Counted from the first letter of the stretch, positions 18,203-27,382 are shown. The stretch: 64,000 bases of DNA from Natronoarchaeum philippinense (GCF_900215575.1 NZ_OBEJ01000001.1:1-64000); one strand, 5' to 3'. Notes: generated from the sequence alone by a model not told the origin. Translations and numbers: made by a program.

Positions 18203-18214
18203 GCGGCTCCGCTT

Positions 18215-19954
18215 TTACTCGAACGTCACGCGCCGTCGGGTGACGCCGACCGAGACGATGCCGACGCCACCGAGCGCTGCCGCCAGTCCGACCGGCAGCC
18301 GTTCGACGCCGCCCGTCCAGTCAGCGTGGAACAGGCCCGCGTAGTACTCGCCTACGTTGTCGCCCTCGACGATCACGGCGATTTCTCGATTTTTGCGGAG
18401 CGAGTTGTTGTTCCAGTTGATACTCCCGATCACAGCCGATTCCTCGTCGACCACGATGCCTTTGGAGTGAAGTTTCTCGTACCGGCCTCGCGGTTCGGCC
18501 AGCCTGACGCGCAGGTCGAGGTCCTCGGCGGCCGCGCGCCGTTCGAGCCACCCGGCGAGCTTTCGATTCTCCGCTTCGACGTACCACGCGCTCGATAACA
18601 GCACCTTCACCGAGACGCCACGCCGGGCCGCGTCGAGCGTCGCGTCGACCAGCGGCGTCTCCCGCTCGATTGAGACTTGTTCGATCAGGATCGACTCGTC
18701 GGCGTCCGCGAGCAGTCTCCGAAGTTCGCCCTCGGCGTTGTCCGGTGCGGCGATCAGCCGGACCGAGTCGGCGTCGAAACGTCTGGGCTCGATCCGTCGC
18801 GGGAACGTTCCGTTGGCCGGCGTCGTTTCGACGGCCTCGACGCGCGTCCGGAACTTCGACCACGGGACAGCGCCGCGCCCCGCGGCGTCGGCGTCGAACA
18901 CTGCTCGCAGCGACGCCGCGGTCTCCTCTCCGTGGACGACGACGCCCCACCCGCGACTGGAGTGGCCGCCGGTCCCGGAGGGTTTCCAGTTCTCGGTCAT
19001 CACGAGCGCCTCGTCGTCGAGCACGGCGTACTTTGGGTGGTGATACCGGTATCGCGCACGCTCGCCACCGACGGCGCTCACGTCGATGCCCGCTCCGACG
19101 AGCCGGTCGAGCGCGCGGTGCTGGGCCGCTGGGACGCCGCCGACCGGCGCGCCATCGACGAGCACGTCGACGCGGACGCCCCGCTCGTTGGCCGCGATCA
19201 GCGCCTCTGCGACGCGCTCGTCGGTGAACGTGTAGCCCGCGAGCAGGACGCGCTCGTCCGCCCGCTCGATGCGCTCGACCGGAACAGTTGGTGCGTCGGG
19301 GAGCGCGAACGCCGTCACGGCGTCTGGATCGCCCGTTATGGGCTCGAAGTCCGTCGCACCCAGCGGCGACCACGTACCGCTCGACGCTGCGGTCGCAGCG
19401 GCGTCACCGCCACTCGGCGTCGCCGCGGCGCCGTCACGCCGCCACAGTTCGCCTTCCGGAGCGTCGCCGTACCGTGCGGCGTCGATGCGCGTACCGTTCT
19501 GTCTGAGCACGACTCGCTCGCCGCCGTTGGCGAGGCGCAACCGCCCGGCGAGCGCGACCACAGGCTTTTCAGTGCGGTTCGTGGCGACGGCGGGATCGAC
19601 GCTGACCGCGATGGTTTCTTCTGCGGTTTCGTTCGGGAGTCTCGCCAGGTCGCGGTCGCCGTCACCGAGCGTCAATCCGGTTAGATTAGTTGGCGCCGGC
19701 ACGTCGAGCACGACGTACTCGCCCGTATCGCCGTCCGCGACCGGGTTCGGGTAGAGCCCAACGATCCGGGGGTGCTCGTCGCTGGCTGCGTCGCCGTCGC
19801 TTCGATTAGCCTCGTCGACCACACTCTGATCGACTGGCTCGTTCGGCGCCGCCGACGCCGCGGCGTCGGCCGAAATCGCCCCACACGCACCTGTCGTGAC
19901 GAGCGCGAGTGCTATCAGTGCGGAAAGGACGACGTGCGAGCGCCCGTGTGACAC
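18215..19954 (-). CDS. Secreted, membrane-anchored phospholipase D-like protein
   Basis: This 579-residue protein has a signal peptide (hydrophobic 8-28) and a C-terminal helix (about 553-572) that would anchor it with the bulk outside. Residues about 60-165 resemble a lamin-tail-type beta-sandwich (GEYVVLDVPAP ... LTLGDGDRDLARLP), often fused to secreted nucleases. Two HKD half-sites follow: HHPKYAVLDD near 304 and LHSKGIVVDEES near 493, each with the H-x-K-x4-D pattern, so both halves of a PLD active site are intact. The substrate could be lipid or DNA; the lamin-tail domain argues for nuclease. The start is a GTG at 19954. Confidence 0.88.
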   Translation of the reverse strand: MSHGRSHVVLSALIALALVTTGACGAISADAAASAAPNEPVDQSVVDEANRSDGDAASDEHPRIVGLYPNPVADGDTGEYVVLDVPAPTNLTGLTLGDGDRDLARLPNETAEETIAVSVDPAVATNRTEKPVVALAGRLRLANGGERVVLRQNGTRIDAARYGDAPEGELWRRDGAAATPSGGDAAATAASSGTWSPLGATDFEPITGDPDAVTAFALPDAPTVPVERIERADERVLLAGYTFTDERVAEALIAANERGVRVDVLVDGAPVGGVPAAQHRALDRLVGAGIDVSAVGGERARYRYHHPKYAVLDDEALVMTENWKPSGTGGHSSRGWGVVVHGEETAASLRAVFDADAAGRGAVPWSKFRTRVEAVETTPANGTFPRRIEPRRFDADSVRLIAAPDNAEGELRRLLADADESILIEQVSIERETPLVDATLDAARRGVSVKVLLSSAWYVEAENRKLAGWLERRAAAEDLDLRVRLAEPRGRYEKLHSKGIVVDEESAVIGSINWNNNSLRKNREIAVIVEGDNVGEYYAGLFHADWTGGVERLPVGLAAALGGVGIVSVGVTRRRVTFE

Positions 19955-20008
19955 GGGGGGTCTCGCCGCGCGTTCCTACAAGAAGGTGTTGCAGCGGTGC
20001 GCGACGGG

Positions 20009-20998
20009 CTATTCGAGCGCTTCCGGCGGCCCGCCAGGAAGCTCGTCGCGGTCGTGGGACGCTCCGAAGTCCGGATCCGGTCCCACTGGCACCTTGCCGC
20101 CGGGGTTGAGATCGCGGTGGCTCTGGTAGTAGTGGTTCTTGATGTGGTCCATATTCACGGTCTCTGCCACTCCAGGAAGCTGGTAGAGTTCTTTGAGGTA
20201 GTTCCAGAGATTGGGATAGTCGGTGATCTGGGCGACGTTGCATTTGAAGTGCGTGTGGTACACCTCGTCGAAGCGGATCAGCGTGGTGAACATCGCCACG
20301 TCGGCCTCCGTCAGAACGTCGCCGGCGAGGTAGCGCTGGTCGGCCAGTACGTCGTCCCAGTGCTCGAGCGCGCCGAACAGGTCGTCGATCGCGTTCTCGT
20401 AGGCGTGCTGGGACTCCGCGAACCCGGCGCGGTAGACGCCGTTGTTGATCGGGTCGTAGATCTCGTCGATGATCCGGTCGACGTCGTCGCGGTACCCTTC
20501 CGGGTAGAGATCAACGTCGTTGGCGGCCACGTCGTGCATAGCAACGTCGAGCATCCGCATGATCTCCTCGGACTCGTTGTTGACGATCGTTGCGCGTTCT
20601 TTGTCCCACAGCACCGGCACCGTGACGCGCCCGGTAAAATCGGGTGCTGCGGCGGTGTAGATCTCTCGGAGTTTGTCGGCGCCGTGGACGCTGTCGGGTG
20701 TGCAGCCGTCTTTCCCCGGCGCGAACTCCCAGCCGTCGCGCCGCCGGACCGGATCGACGACATCGACGCTGATGGCATCGTCGAGCCCTTTCAGTGCGCG
20801 CGTGACGAGCGTCCGGTGGGCCCACGGACAGGCCCAACTGACGTACAGGTGATAGCGGTCCTCTTCGGCAGGGAACGTCGCGTCGGGATCGGCTTCGATG
20901 CTGTCCCGGAACGACGTTTCTTGACGCTGGAACTCCCCGGAGTCGTCGGTCGCCACGTAGGCGTTGCGGCGCCACTGCCCGTCGACCAGCATGTGCAT
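20009..20998 (-). CDS. Glutathionyl-hydroquinone reductase-like protein (GST superfamily, Ecm4/YqjG type)
   Basis: This 329-residue protein has the layout of glutathionyl-hydroquinone reductases: an N-terminal thioredoxin-like domain with the active-site motif SWACPWAHRT (Cys57) and a C-terminal all-helical domain from about 165 on. Those enzymes use a thiol to reduce glutathionyl-quinones. Haloarchaea generally lack glutathione and use gamma-glutamylcysteine, so the physiological thiol is probably different. The ATG at 20998 is used because the extra upstream start would be TTG. It is in the same direction as the PLD-like gene but 54 bases upstream of it, and is probably separately expressed. 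Confidence 0.9.
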   Translation of the reverse strand: MHMLVDGQWRRNAYVATDDSGEFQRQETSFRDSIEADPDATFPAEEDRYHLYVSWACPWAHRTLVTRALKGLDDAISVDVVDPVRRRDGWEFAPGKDGCTPDSVHGADKLREIYTAAAPDFTGRVTVPVLWDKERATIVNNESEEIMRMLDVAMHDVAANDVDLYPEGYRDDVDRIIDEIYDPINNGVYRAGFAESQHAYENAIDDLFGALEHWDDVLADQRYLAGDVLTEADVAMFTTLIRFDEVYHTHFKCNVAQITDYPNLWNYLKELYQLPGVAETVNMDHIKNHYYQSHRDLNPGGKVPVGPDPDFGASHDRDELPGGPPEALE

Positions 20999-21147
20999 GC
21001 CCAACCATAGCGTCCGTGGCGATTAATACCCGTTGCCGGCGGCCAGCACGACCGGCGTTGGCTTCGCCCTCGTTGATTTCTCTATCGGTGAACAGTGCTA
21101 AAACTCAAGCCATACTATAATTTAGGGATCTAGCGCCTTACAGAAAG

Positions 21148-21156
21148 ATATAATAC
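21148..21156 (+). promoter_or_regulatory. TATA element for the 38-residue membrane peptide gene
   Basis: GATATAATA lies 23-31 bases before the ATG at 21179, inside an AT-rich patch (21100-21180). The spacing fits a leaderless transcript and is the main reason to believe in the tiny downstream gene. Confidence 0.5.
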
Positions 21157-21178
21157 TAATAGCGAATAAGTGAAAAAT

Positions 21179-21295
21179 ATGAACGCGTTCAGACTCCCGA
21201 TGAAGCTGCTACAGGTGCTCAGCTTCCGGTCACTGGTCGGCTTCCTGCTGCTCGTGGTGCCGCTGCTCGGGCTGTTGGTCATCGCGGGGCTGTAG
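21179..21295 (+). CDS. 38-residue membrane peptide
   Basis: The frame encodes 38 residues: a short basic N-terminus (MNAFRLPMKLL), a polar step at residues 15-18, and one hydrophobic helix (about 19-38, rich in Leu and Val). It ends five bases before the convergent nuclease-like gene. The TATA element, the start spacing and the clean amphipathic-to-hydrophobic layout support it as a real small protein. Function is unknown. Confidence 0.55.
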   Translation: MNAFRLPMKLLQVLSFRSLVGFLLLVVPLLGLLVIAGL

Positions 21296-21300
21296 CCCCG

Positions 21301-22611
21301 TCAGTCCCAGCCGGTAAACATCACGCGCAGCCCTGCCCGCTCCGCCAGCTGCTCGACCGCCGTTCGTGCGACGCCAGTCGTCACCCTGGCGTCCAGATGC
21401 CAGCCGTTCGAGAGTTCGAGCGTCGCGTTCTCCACTGCTTCAGTCACGACGACCGCGCGCTCTCCCTCCGGTCCCCACGGCGCCGAGAGCGCCCCTGATT
21501 TCCCCTGCCGATCGGCGGCGCCCTGTTTGAGCAGGTACTCGATCGCCTGTGCCGTCGCCAGCACCGCTCGCGCGTGACCGACAGCCCACACCGACGTACG
21601 TCCGTTGAAGAACTTGATCACGTACTGGCCATCCTCGGCGACGGCACCGCCGAGCGCGTCGGCCGGAACGTCGTCGGTGGCGCTCTGGTTTGGATCGGCG
21701 GCTGCCGTAGCTTCGGCGTCGACATCCGCAGCGGTTTCGGCATCGAGATCTGCAGCGGTTTCGGCGTCATCGCCGTCGGCCGCCTCGACATCGGCATCCG
21801 CGACCGCTTCGAGATCCGCAGTATCGACTGCACCGAGGTCGGCGTCCGTCGCGGTCGCCGTGGTGTTCTCACCACTGGCCTCGGCTGCGTCCTCGCCGTC
21901 TTCTCGAGCTTGCACTCCCGCCGTCTCGCCGTCTCTCGACGCGTCCGCGGCTCCGTCGGCAGATTCAATCGCTGTATCGCCGTCGCCCAACTCCTCGATC
22001 ACCCGATCGACGAACGCCTCGCTCTCGTCGCGTAGTCGCTGGTCGATGCCGTCGCCAGCCGTCTCGACGAGCCTGTCGCGGATGTCGTCGACGACCGACT
22101 CGCGGTCCTCGGCGAGCGACCGGGCGGCGTCTCGACGACGCCGCTGGGCGGTTCGCACCCGCTGCTCGACCGCTTCGCGCGAATACTCGGCCACGGCGTC
22201 GGCGCGCTCGGGGAGTTCTTGGAGTCGACACTCGGTTCGATCCAGCGCGCCGCCGTCGTCGGCGACGAAGACGAACGCCCGTCCGTTGGTGAGAACGCCC
22301 CGGTCGACGCCGGAGTCGAGCACCGTCCGGCCGAGGCGTTGTGCGTGCTCGCGCTGCAGATCGGTTGCGCAGGCGACCGTCTCGACGAGCACTGCAGGCT
22401 CTCCTTCGACCAGCAGCGCGAAGTCGACGCGCCGTTTCGCGTCTCCGATGTCGACTACACGGTCGGCGTCGATCCGGTGAAGCTCCCAGCCCAGCGCAGT
22501 GAAAAACGGCTGTACCAGCCGGAGCTGCGTATTCGGCTCCGAGAGCTCCGGCGAAGCGTCTACGAGCTCGCGGGACCGGTCGACGTACGTGCGGAGGGCG
22601 CCCCTGTCCAT
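21301..22611 (-). CDS. Protein with degenerate type I restriction-like nuclease domain and acidic linker
   Basis: The 436-residue product begins with about 110 residues that look like the N-terminal nuclease domain of type I restriction subunit R and its stand-alone relatives: VDFALLVEGEPAVLVET near 62-78. In the active PD-(D/E)xK form the final part reads E-x-K; here it is E77-T-V, so the catalytic lysine is missing. Residues about 110-200 are an Arg/Glu helical region, about 205-325 a low-complexity Ala/Asp/Glu/Thr linker, and about 335-436 a compact domain (FFNGRTSVWAVGHARAVLATA) of unknown function. It is likely a DNA- or nucleotide-binding protein without nuclease activity. Confidence 0.72.
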   Translation of the reverse strand: MDRGALRTYVDRSRELVDASPELSEPNTQLRLVQPFFTALGWELHRIDADRVVDIGDAKRRVDFALLVEGEPAVLVETVACATDLQREHAQRLGRTVLDSGVDRGVLTNGRAFVFVADDGGALDRTECRLQELPERADAVAEYSREAVEQRVRTAQRRRRDAARSLAEDRESVVDDIRDRLVETAGDGIDQRLRDESEAFVDRVIEELGDGDTAIESADGAADASRDGETAGVQAREDGEDAAEASGENTTATATDADLGAVDTADLEAVADADVEAADGDDAETAADLDAETAADVDAEATAAADPNQSATDDVPADALGGAVAEDGQYVIKFFNGRTSVWAVGHARAVLATAQAIEYLLKQGAADRQGKSGALSAPWGPEGERAVVVTEAVENATLELSNGWHLDARVTTGVARTAVEQLAERAGLRVMFTGWD

Positions 22612-22657
22612 CGGTCGTCGGTACGTACGGGGTCGTTTAGTACCTGCTGGCGTCCGA

Positions 22658-23068
22658 TCAGGTCGGGATCGGCGTCTCGGCGTGCGAGAGGTACGCCGCC
22701 ATGTCCGTCGTGGTGATCATTCCGATGACGCCTTCATCCTCGTCGACGACAGGCATGTGGTGGAAGCCGTGGTCGACCATCTCGTCGGCGACGTCGCGGA
22801 TCGAGTCGCCCGCCGCCGTCGTCGCCACGTCGGTGCTCATGTAGCGCTCGACCGTCGTCTCGGCCTTGGGTTTGCTCTTTGCGACGATGTCGACGAAGTC
22901 CGTCGTCGTGAGGATGCCGAGCAGTTCATCGTCGTCCCCGACGACGACGAGCGAGCCGATCTCGTTGTCGAGGATCGTCCGCGCGGCGTCTTCGACGAGC
23001 GTATCTGGCGTGACCGTCCGGGCTGGCGTCGACATGAGCCGGCCTACGAAGATGTCATCAGTGGTCAT
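22658..23068 (-). CDS. CBS-domain pair protein
   Basis: This 136-residue protein consists of two CBS domains (about 8-65 and 73-130), which bind adenine nucleotides or similar ligands in a cleft and act as energy sensors. Typical strands are seen: TPARTVTPDTLVEDAA, IGSLVVVGDDDELLGILT, and MPVVDEDEGVIGMITTTD. There is no attached enzyme, so it would act on a partner. The ATG at 23068 gives the family-typical N-terminus; longer upstream starts run through a spacer on the other side of which ribH is divergently encoded. Confidence 0.9.
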   Translation of the reverse strand: MTTDDIFVGRLMSTPARTVTPDTLVEDAARTILDNEIGSLVVVGDDDELLGILTTTDFVDIVAKSKPKAETTVERYMSTDVATTAAGDSIRDVADEMVDHGFHHMPVVDEDEGVIGMITTTDMAAYLSHAETPIPT

Positions 23069-23308
23069 TGGTGTCTGATAGCATAGCTGTGGTGCGGGTA
23101 TAAATATATCGCATACGGCCGGCCGAAACTGCTCCCGGCCGCTCCGAACGTATTCGACGGTTGTCGATTTCGAGCCGGCGACTCCCTCGGTGTGACGCCC
23201 GCTGACCGGCCGACAAGAGTGTCTCCGCGATCCGTCGGTCTCGGCGCGAAGCGGCGTCGAGCGATCGGGAACGGTAGTTCTTTTAGGCGCCGCGGCTACC
23301 CGACGACC

Positions 23309-23719
23309 ATGGTACAGCTCGGACTCGTGGTCGCGGAGTTCAACGCCTCCGTGACCGAACCGATGGCCGCAGGTGCCCGGGAAGCCGCCGCCGAGCACGG
23401 CGCCGAGATCGTCGCGGAAGCCTCGGTGCCCGGCGCCTACGACGCGCCGCTGGCGGCCGACCGCCTCGCTCGGCGCGACGACGTCGACGCCGTGGCGACG
23501 GTCGGCGCGATCGTCACCGGCGACACCGACCACGATCAGGTGATCGCCGACGCCGCCGCCCGGAAGCTCACCGACGTGAGCCTCGACCGAGACACGCCAG
23601 TGACGCTCGGCATTATCGGTCCCGGCATGAGCGGCGACGAGGCCCGAGCCCGAACCGACAAGGGAGCGATCGCGGTCGAGAGCGCGATCGACCTCGCAAC
23701 AGAACTGGAGGAACTATAG
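23309..23719 (+). CDS. ribH: 6,7-dimethyl-8-ribityllumazine synthase
   Basis: This 136-residue enzyme condenses 5-amino-6-ribitylaminouracil with 3,4-dihydroxybutanone phosphate, the penultimate step of riboflavin synthesis. Family features are the N-terminal LVVAEFNASVTEPM, the mid-segment TVGAIVTGDTDHDQV with the catalytic His, and the C-terminal helix. It is of normal length. The ATG at 23309 was chosen because the in-frame upstream part (to 23192) is Arg-rich and lies in the promoter spacer. The stop codon directly abuts the aminotransferase ATG, so the two genes form an operon. FAD synthase is encoded about 3 kb further on the opposite strand. Confidence 0.95.
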   Translation: MVQLGLVVAEFNASVTEPMAAGAREAAAEHGAEIVAEASVPGAYDAPLAADRLARRDDVDAVATVGAIVTGDTDHDQVIADAAARKLTDVSLDRDTPVTLGIIGPGMSGDEARARTDKGAIAVESAIDLATELEEL

Positions 23720-24865
23720 ATGGACTTCGCAGACCGAGTACGACGAGTCGAACCGAGCGCGACGCTTGCGATCAGCAACCTCGCCTCCGAACTGGAGGCC
23801 GACGGCGCCGACGTGGTCGACCTGAGCGTCGGCGAACCGGACTTCCCGACGCCCGAAAACGTCGTCGAAGCCGGAAAAGCGGCGATGGACGCCGGCCACA
23901 CCGGATACACGTCCTCGAACGGCATTCCGGAACTCAAGGACGCCATCGCCGAGAAGCTACACGGCGACGGGCTGGATTTCTACGACGAAGACAACGTGAT
24001 CGTCACGCCCGGCGCCAAGCAGGCGCTGTACGAGACGATCCAGTCGCTGATCGACGACGGCGACGAGGTCGTCCTGCTCGACCCCGCGTGGGTGTCCTAC
24101 GAGGCGATGGTCAAGATGGCCGGCGGCTCTCTGAACCGGGTCGACACCGCTGAGTACGACTTCGCACTCGAACCCGCGCTGGACGACTTAGCCGACGCCG
24201 TCTCCGACGACACCGAGTTGCTCGTCGTCAACACGCCCGGCAACCCCACCGGTGCGGTGTACTCCGACGCCGCTCTCGAAGGTGTCCGCGATCTGGCCGT
24301 CGAGCACGACATCACCGTCATCAGCGACGAGATCTACAAGGAGATTACCTACGACGCCGAGCCGACGAGCCTCGGCACCCTCGACGGGATGGCCGAACGC
24401 ACGGTCACGATCAACGGCTTTTCGAAGGCCTACTCGATGACCGGCTGGCGGCTCGGCTACATCGCCGCGCCCGAGGAACTGATCGATCAGGCCGGTAAGC
24501 TTCACTCCCACTCGGTGTCCTGCGCGGTGAACTTCGTCCAGCACGCTGGCGTTGAGGCCCTACAAAACACCGACGACGCCGTCGACGAGATGGTCGAGGC
24601 GTTCAGCGAGCGCCGGGACTTCCTGATCGACCTGCTCGCGGAGCGCGGCGTCGACGTGCCAGAGCCCTCCGGCGCCTTTTACATGATGGTGCCAGTGGAC
24701 GACGACGATCAGGCGTGGTGTGAAGGCGCCATCGAGGACGCCCACGTCGCCACCGTCCCCGGCAGCGCGTTCGGGACGCCGGGCTACGCGCGAATCTCCT
24801 ACGCCAACAGCAAGGAACGCATCGAGGAGGCCGTCGAGCGCCTCGACGCCGAAGGCTACCTCTAG
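23720..24865 (+). CDS. Class I/II pyridoxal-phosphate aminotransferase (aspartate aminotransferase family)
   Basis: This 381-residue enzyme has the fold-type I pattern: DLSVGEPDFPTPENV near residue 35, GYTSSNGIPELKDAIAEKL near 65, the cofactor-contacting NTPGNPTGA near 172 and the PLP lysine in INGFSKAYSMTGWRLGY (Lys near 237). It transfers amino groups between amino acids and 2-oxoacids, most likely aspartate. A gene directly abutting ribH is unusual for an aspartate aminotransferase but gives no firm hint about substrate. Length and motifs are normal. Confidence 0.94.
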   Translation: MDFADRVRRVEPSATLAISNLASELEADGADVVDLSVGEPDFPTPENVVEAGKAAMDAGHTGYTSSNGIPELKDAIAEKLHGDGLDFYDEDNVIVTPGAKQALYETIQSLIDDGDEVVLLDPAWVSYEAMVKMAGGSLNRVDTAEYDFALEPALDDLADAVSDDTELLVVNTPGNPTGAVYSDAALEGVRDLAVEHDITVISDEIYKEITYDAEPTSLGTLDGMAERTVTINGFSKAYSMTGWRLGYIAAPEELIDQAGKLHSHSVSCAVNFVQHAGVEALQNTDDAVDEMVEAFSERRDFLIDLLAERGVDVPEPSGAFYMMVPVDDDDQAWCEGAIEDAHVATVPGSAFGTPGYARISYANSKERIEEAVERLDAEGYL

Positions 24866-24902
24866 CTGCTTCGCCGCTGCGGCGCGCTGAATCTCTCTTT
24901 CG

Positions 24903-26171
24903 ATGTCTCCACTCCCGGACCTGCGCCGACTCGGCCGGTTCGACGTACTGCTCTCGGCCTCGCTGTTGTGGTTTCTCGCCAAGCTCCTCCGCTATTCGTT
25001 TCCGCCGCTGTTCGGAACGCTCCAGACCGCCTACGGCGTCTCGAACGCGACGCTCGGGACCGCCTTCACCGGCTTCATGCTGGCTTACGCCGCGATGCAG
25101 TTTCCCGCGGGCCTGCTCGCCGACCGGTTCGGCTCGGTTCGGGTAATCGTCGCGGGCGCGCTCGTCGCCGTCGGCGCGGCCGTCGCCGTCGTCTTCGACT
25201 CGCCCTTTGTGGTGCTCGTGACCGCGATGGTCGTCATGGGCGCCGGCACCGGCGTCCACAAGACGGTCGCCGTCGAGTTACTCTCCCGGACGTATCCGTC
25301 CCGAACGGGCCGCTCGCTGGGCATCTTCGATACGTTCGGCACGTTCGGCGGCGTCGTCGCGCCGGCGGCCGTCGTGGCGGTTGCCGGACTTACAGTCCTC
25401 CCCGGAGAGGGCTGGCGGATGCTCTTTCTGGTTGCCGCCGGCTTCGGCCTCGCCGCGACGGCGCTCTTTGCCGTGCGGACGCCGAAGCGTCTCGACGCCG
25501 ACGCGAAGCCCGGCGAAACGACGGCAGACGGCGCAGCGTCCGACGACTCCGGCGAGCTATCGACGGATGGCGGTCTTCTGTCGACGGTCCGTCAGTACGC
25601 TTCGCTGTTCAAAAATCGTCGATTCGCCGCGTTCGTGACCGTCACGATCCTCTTTTCGTTCACCTACAACGGGCTGGTCGCCTTCCTGCCGCTGTATCTC
25701 ACCGCCGAGGCCGGCGTGACCGAGGCGACGGCGAGTCTCCTCTACAGCGCGCTCTTTGCGGTCTCGCTCGTGCAGTTGGTCTCGGGAGAGGTCAGCGACC
25801 GCCTCGGCGCCTTGCCCGTGATCGTCGCCGCACTCGGCTTGGCGTCGGCGTCCCTGCTCGCGCTGCTGACGGTCTCGGGCGTCGCCGGTGCGCTCTCGGT
25901 CGGTGCGATCGTTGTCGCGCTCGGCCTCGGCGCCCACGCGTTCCGTCCAGTCAGGGGCGCCTACCTGATGTCGATCGTCCCCTCGTCGATGGCTGGCGGC
26001 GGGTTCGGCGCCGTCCGCGCGCTGTTGATGGGTGCCGGCGCGATCTCCCCGGCAATCGTCGGCGTCCTTTCGGAGACGGCCGGGTTCAGGGTGGCGTTCG
26101 CGCTGCTCGCTGCGACGCTCGTCGCGGCGACGACGTTGGCGAGTGGATTGCTATTCGTCGGCAGTCGATAG
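24903..26171 (+). CDS. Major facilitator superfamily transporter
   Basis: This 422-residue protein has about 12 membrane spans in two halves separated by a cytoplasmic loop (about 195-235, acidic and Ser-rich). The short loop between spans 2 and 3 reads GLLADRFGSVRV, the MFS signature. It probably moves small organic solutes, but the substrate cannot be told; the central loop has no known domain. It lies 37 bases after the aminotransferase gene and could be co-transcribed with ribH and the aminotransferase. Confidence 0.92.
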   Translation: MSPLPDLRRLGRFDVLLSASLLWFLAKLLRYSFPPLFGTLQTAYGVSNATLGTAFTGFMLAYAAMQFPAGLLADRFGSVRVIVAGALVAVGAAVAVVFDSPFVVLVTAMVVMGAGTGVHKTVAVELLSRTYPSRTGRSLGIFDTFGTFGGVVAPAAVVAVAGLTVLPGEGWRMLFLVAAGFGLAATALFAVRTPKRLDADAKPGETTADGAASDDSGELSTDGGLLSTVRQYASLFKNRRFAAFVTVTILFSFTYNGLVAFLPLYLTAEAGVTEATASLLYSALFAVSLVQLVSGEVSDRLGALPVIVAALGLASASLLALLTVSGVAGALSVGAIVVALGLGAHAFRPVRGAYLMSIVPSSMAGGGFGAVRALLMGAGAISPAIVGVLSETAGFRVAFALLAATLVAATTLASGLLFVGSR

Positions 26172-26185
26172 TCAGGACGCCACGC

Positions 26186-26899
26186 TCAGAAGAGGCCCAC
26201 GCTGCGGTGGCGTCTGACGAGGTAGTAGATCGTGTACAGCGGGTACACGACGGTTGCGAGGAACGATGTCATCACTGCCACCGTGAACTGCGTCGGCGGA
26301 CTCGGCGTCCAGCCGTCGCCGTGACTTGCAGTGTACTTGGCGTCTTTGTACAGTCCGATCATGAACAGGCCGGCCAGTGAGAACGTGCTACCGAAGGTGA
26401 ATGGGACCGCTCGCAGCAAGGCAGTGACGACGAGAAGACCGACTGCCGTCACCACCATCACGACCCACCAGTTTTCTCGCTGTTCGATGTCGACGATGTT
26501 GGCCTGCCTGACATAGAGGTAGTGCAACACGGCGAGCCCCGGAAGGAGGAGTCCAGCAAGCGCATACAGCCACGGGGTCGGTGACCAGTCTGCCGCCGAG
26601 TCTCGGACTGTCTCGGCGTCCAGATACAGCGCCAAGGCACTGACGACCGTCAGTAGAAAACCAACGGCGAGAATAAAGAGGAACATGCCTCCCAGTGCGA
26701 GGATCCCAGCACTTGCTGCACCCTCACTTGAGGATCCGGTTGCAAGTATCCCCACGCTCCCGACTGACATCACGATCCCGAGCAGGATGAACTGCGCTGC
26801 GATGGCGTACAGCACCCATTCGAGGATCCGATACGGCGTCGACGGTATATCGGCGGCGCTGATAGCGTCTGCCGGCTGAACATTGTTTTTAACGCTCAT
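26186..26899 (-). CDS. Multi-span membrane protein, unknown
   Basis: This 237-residue protein has about six membrane helices (residues roughly 25-50, 62-87, 110-132, 140-165, 165-185 and 205-228) and short polar loops. It was not assigned to a family. It is convergent with the MFS gene (14-base gap). A TTTTATA box lies about 25-33 bases upstream of the ATG at 26899. Confidence 0.8.
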   Translation of the reverse strand: MSVKNNVQPADAISAADIPSTPYRILEWVLYAIAAQFILLGIVMSVGSVGILATGSSSEGAASAGILALGGMFLFILAVGFLLTVVSALALYLDAETVRDSAADWSPTPWLYALAGLLLPGLAVLHYLYVRQANIVDIEQRENWWVVMVVTAVGLLVVTALLRAVPFTFGSTFSLAGLFMIGLYKDAKYTASHGDGWTPSPPTQFTVAVMTSFLATVVYPLYTIYYLVRRHRSVGLF

Positions 26900-26923
26900 G
26901 TGAAAAAGATGTCTCTGCTAATG

Positions 26924-26931
26924 CTATAAAA
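26924..26931 (-). promoter_or_regulatory. TATA element of the 26186-26899 gene
   Basis: On the minus strand this reads TTTTTATA, 25-32 bases upstream of the ATG at 26899, in an otherwise GC-rich neighbourhood. Confidence 0.5.
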
Positions 26932-26953
26932 ACATTCGCTGCGTGGATAGCAA

Positions 26954-27382
26954 CTATCCGCGCTCTTCGAGAATTCGGTCGATGATCTGCCCCGTCGAGA
27001 GCAACTCGCCCTCGAACTCGGACTCGCGCGCCGACGCGCGGCGCACCTCGCAGTCGATGCCGCGCCGGCCCAACTCCTCGGCGATGGCGTCGTCGTCGTG
27101 GTGCTGGTCGTGACCCAGCGCGATCACGTCGGGGTCGATCTCTTCGATCGGCGCGAAGATGTCTTCGGGGTGGCCGATCCGGGCGACATCGACGGGATCG
27201 AGCGCGTCGACCATCGCAACGCGCTGGCGGTCCGGAAGGATCGGCGGCTCCTTGTGGGTGACGTTCGCGCGGCGGGCGACGATCACCACGAGCCGATCGC
27301 CCATCGCGGCGGCGTCCCGCAGATAGTGGGCGTGGCCGGGATGGAGGATGTCGAACGTCCCCTGTGCGACGACCGTCACCAT
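26954..27382 (-). CDS. ribL: FAD synthase, archaeal type
   Basis: This 142-residue nucleotidyltransferase adenylates FMN to FAD. It shows the family marks: the HxGH nucleotide-binding motif in [13 protein letters not shown] near residue 14, a central phosphate-binding region, and the C-terminal STGQII. Archaeal RibL is monofunctional, unlike bacterial RibF. The start codon overlaps the end of the JAMM-protein gene by 7 bases, so the two are translationally linked. ribH lies on the opposite strand about 3 kb away. Confidence 0.93.
   Translation of the reverse strand: MVTVVAQGTFDILHPGHAHYLRDAAAMGDRLVVIVARRANVTHKEPPILPDRQRVAMVDALDPVDVARIGHPEDIFAPIEEIDPDVIALGHDQHHDDDAIAEELGRRGIDCEVRRASARESEFEGELLSTGQIIDRILEERG

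Noticed and set aside
18677-19684. 335-residue plus-strand frame
   Set aside because: Shadow of the PLD-like gene, which has two intact HKD motifs on the other strand.
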